Virus record (IMG/VR): IMGVR_UViG_3300044825_000469
Location: 1-41,316 of that record
Length of the DNA: 41,316 nucleotides
Source of the DNA: a virus
Reading direction: 5' to 3' (one strand)
Part shown: positions 39,425-41,316 of the stretch, piece after piece
How positions within the stretch are numbered: position 1 is the first letter of the stretch
Layout: every line of letters starts with the position of its first letter
Notes under the pieces: model-generated
Told to the model about the DNA's origin: nothing
The model's database searches: none
The model's input: only the letters and a program-made list of their open reading frames with translations
Translations under genes and position numbers: made by a program

Positions 39425-40867
39425 ATGGCTAAGCAGACTGACGCCGATAAGGCTATTGAGAAGGTCAATCAGCTTCGCCGGGATGGCAAGATCACTCAGA
39501 AGGAAGCGCAGTCGCTGCGTAAGACTGTTCGCAGGAGGGCGACGGCGGTCGGTGCTTTGGGTGGCAGTGACCGCCGGGTGATTTCTGCGGCGAAGCGGAA
39601 GGCGACTGGTGGGGCTTCGGGGCAGCCTCCGAGTGGTGCTAGCCCTGGCGCTCCTTCTGGTGGCCCTAACCCTCAGCCTGGTTCTGGGTCTGGTGGTGGC
39701 GGTTCAGTAACACCTCCCGAGCCTGATGAGGAACCACGACCTGGCTACAAGTGGGTGTGGAACGCGGAGACACAGTCTTGGACTGAGACGAAACGAACGA
39801 AGGATGACAAGCCGACCCAAGTTCTTCCTGAGGGCTACGAGTGGGTGTGGGATGACGCAACGGGGTGGGGATTTCGTGAGGTCTCTGCCTCTGGCGATCC
39901 AGGCTCAGAGTCCGGTTCAGGTGGCGACGGCGAACCAGCGGAGCCAACTGGCCCCGACGCGCAGACATTAGCCACACGAGCCAATGCCCGTGAATACCTG
40001 AAGGGTCTGTTCAAGCAGTTTGGTTTCTCTGACGAAGACAGCGCGAAACTAATGGGCGATGTTGAGGGCTGGATCCAGTCTGGTTTGGCTGATGCTGGTA
40101 CGGACGCGGTGCTGATGAAGTTCCGTGACACGGATATCTATAAGCGCCGTTTTGCTGGCATGTCTGAACTGATTTCTCGTGGTCAGGCTATCACTGAGGC
40201 TGAGTACATTGGACTTGAGTCCTCGTACCGTAATGTCATGTCTAACTACGGTATTGATCCGACATACTATGACTCGCCTGAGGATTATGCTCGCTTGATT
40301 GGTGCTGGTCTTTCTGTGCGTGAAGTTGAGGAGCGGGTTGTTGCCGCGAAGCAGGCAATGAATCCTCTCGTGGCTGCTGAGTTGCGTCAATATTACGATG
40401 TGAGTGACGGTGACCTGACGGCATACATGCTTGGTTTGACTAACGAGCAGGGTTTGCGTTTCAAGGCTGACCGTAATGAGGCTATCCGCACCCAAGAGGG
40501 TATTCGCGGGATTGCTCGTACTGCACAGATTGGTGCTGCTGCGGAGCGTGCAGGGTTCAGCATGGACCGTGCCTACGCTGAGCGTCTTGCTGGTACTTCT
40601 GTGGGTGCAACGATTGACCCGTTCCAGATGGGAACCCTGGCTCAACTTGAGGGCGAGTTCGGTAGGGCTCGTCGTGTCGCTGAGAGGGAGACAACTCTTG
40701 CCGGAATCGACCGTGAAGCGTTTGATCAGAGGGACGCTCTTGCTGCTGCTTTCGGTGATGAGCAGGCGAGGCTCGCGTCGGAGAGGCGTGCACGGCGTGA
40801 GCGTGCGCGGTTCGCTGGCTCGGCTGGCACTGCTGCGGGGTCTCTCGGGGTCGAAAGGAACCTCTAG
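39425..40867 (+). CDS. Virion structural protein with WVW repeats
   Basis: 480 residues. N-terminal basic helix (1-65), a Pro/Gly linker (70-105), then two copies of a short WVW motif, KWVWNAETQSWTE and EWVWDDATGWGF, about 30 residues apart. The C-terminal 300 residues are helical and share the DEDSAKLMGDVEGWIQS and DTDIYKRRFAGM type of units with the previous gene. The last helix is Arg/Ala-rich (AFGDEQARLASERRARRERA). Probably an internal or ejection protein. Confidence 0.65.
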   Translation: MAKQTDADKAIEKVNQLRRDGKITQKEAQSLRKTVRRRATAVGALGGSDRRVISAAKRKATGGASGQPPSGASPGAPSGGPNPQPGSGSGGGGSVTPPEPDEEPRPGYKWVWNAETQSWTETKRTKDDKPTQVLPEGYEWVWDDATGWGFREVSASGDPGSESGSGGDGEPAEPTGPDAQTLATRANAREYLKGLFKQFGFSDEDSAKLMGDVEGWIQSGLADAGTDAVLMKFRDTDIYKRRFAGMSELISRGQAITEAEYIGLESSYRNVMSNYGIDPTYYDSPEDYARLIGAGLSVREVEERVVAAKQAMNPLVAAELRQYYDVSDGDLTAYMLGLTNEQGLRFKADRNEAIRTQEGIRGIARTAQIGAAAERAGFSMDRAYAERLAGTSVGATIDPFQMGTLAQLEGEFGRARRVAERETTLAGIDREAFDQRDALAAAFGDEQARLASERRARRERARFAGSAGTAAGSLGVERNL

Positions 40868-40919
40868 GCGTGGATGACTATAGATGGTACAGGGTTCATA
40901 CGGGACGTTAGTCCTGTTC

Positions 40920-40998
40920 GGGGCTGAATGGAAAGCAGGACTGTAAAACCACACGATGGTGACAGACCTAGACCTGGGTTCGATTCCCAGCAGCTCCA
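40920..40998 (+). other. tRNA/tmRNA 3'-end-like element (att-core candidate)
   Basis: CTGGG-TTCGATT-CCCAG (40974-40990) is a perfect T-arm, followed by CAGCTCC-A, the acceptor end typical of tmRNA. GGGGCTG at 40920-40926 can pair with CAGCTCC, but no convincing D-arm or anticodon arm lies between. It is therefore either a decayed tRNA-like gene or the piece of host tmRNA/tRNA carried in an attP. Integration at tmRNA is known for some actinophages. Confidence 0.55.
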
Positions 40999-41001
40999 CT
41001 C

Positions 41002-41028
41002 CACACCAGATCGGTCGGCCCTGGTGTG
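41002..41028 (+). terminator. Hairpin after the tRNA-like element
   Basis: CACACCAG (41002-41009) pairs with CTGGTGTG (41021-41028). An overlapping inverted pair, ATCGGTC (41010-41016) with GACCGAT (41037-41043), could compete with it. No T-run. May separate the giant-protein operon from the scaffold/capsid unit, or be a recombinase arm site. Confidence 0.4.
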
Positions 41029-41048
41029 CGTCACAAGACCGATAGTCA

Positions 41049-41316
41049 CAGCCACACGCTACTTCCCCAGTTGCGTGTGTGGGTGGCGACTTCCACGGAT
41101 GAGAAGAGGGTGAGGGCATATGGCCCAGCACGAGTATGATCTGCCTGACGATTTCGATGATTACGATGATGGTGCTATGACGCAGGTGCGTCGGGCACAT
41201 AAGGCCGCTGTGAAGCGGTTGAAGGAACTTGAGGGTGAACTTCAAGGTTACCGTGTCGAATCGCGTAAGCGGACAGTAGCAGACGTTCTCGCGTCTCGCG
41301 GTTACAACCCGAAGAT
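41049..41316. repeat. Right copy of terminal overlap
   Basis: Repeats bases 1-268. Differences are C128T, T203C, A215G and G230A (left numbering), all silent. See the left copy. Confidence 0.9.
41120..41316 (+). CDS. Scaffolding protein, partial second copy
   Basis: First 65 codons of the scaffold gene, cut by the window end. The amino-acid sequence is the same as in the left copy despite four base changes. In a closed genome this and the left copy are one gene. Confidence 0.85.
   Translation, partial: MAQHEYDLPDDFDDYDDGAMTQVRRAHKAAVKRLKELEGELQGYRVESRKRTVADVLASRGYNPK

Noticed and set aside
40920-40998. A complete functional tRNA
   Set aside because: Acceptor and T-arms pair, but I could not fold a D-arm or an anticodon arm with the U-33 loop; the CTGTAAA stretch has no good stem.
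40049-41245. 398-residue minus-strand frame over the end of the late operon
   Set aside because: It spans the tRNA-like element and the scaffold start, lacks a ribosome site, and the plus strand carries convincing genes.

Overview
This window is an essentially complete, circular-permuted genome of a tailed bacteriophage, very probably infecting an actinobacterium. The first 268 bases return at the right end (41049-41316) with four silent differences, so the sequence closes on itself at about 41,048 bp. Actinobacterial signs are a WhiB-family regulator, an r1t-type holin, actinobacterial-type DnaA boxes, and many small tightly overlapping genes of the kind common in actinophages. A tyrosine recombinase and a tRNA/tmRNA 3'-end-like element suggest a temperate or once-temperate phage. 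No immunity repressor was recognised.

Layout. (A) 25085 to 40867 and on through the junction to 10637, rightward: the late operon. It holds a large terminase with an N-terminal helix-turn-helix, portal, a run of tiny lysine/arginine-rich genes, an HNH endonuclease, a 2039-residue virion protein carrying an ADP-ribosyltransferase-like domain, three more virion proteins, scaffold, N4-gp56-type major capsid, neck and tail genes, three tandem related fibre genes, a large tail protein, then two membrane (holin-type) proteins and an amidase endolysin, closed by a strong terminator. (B) 10638-11032: a control gap with two hairpins and a TGTACA palindrome. (C) 11033-17033, rightward: DNA metabolism, namely a Cas4/RecB-like nuclease split into two ORFs, a RecA/DnaB-type ATPase, a PD-(D/E)XK nuclease, a primase split into zinc and Toprim proteins, a DUF1599-like protein, a metallophosphoesterase, a sigma-like HTH protein and small membrane peptides. 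(D) 17089-24040, leftward: about 20 short accessory genes including WhiB, integrase, a cytosine-5 methyltransferase, a DUF7227-like cysteine protein and several zinc-ribbon miniproteins. (E) 24041-25084: a roughly 1 kb non-coding divergent control region with iteron-like repeats, paired half-sites, AT-rich tracts, a hairpin and a back-to-back pair of DnaA boxes. It is the best origin and promoter candidate.

How it fits together. Region E probably fires the leftward accessory genes and the rightward late genes. Region B controls the replication genes. Convergent transcription from C and D meets at the hairpin near 17.05 kb. The N4-gp56-type capsid, the lack of a recognisable tape-measure or long-tail tube gene, and the giant internal-type protein suggest a short-tailed (podovirus-like) particle, but this is inference. 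The silent differences in the terminal overlap suggest the contig came from a mixed (metagenomic) population.
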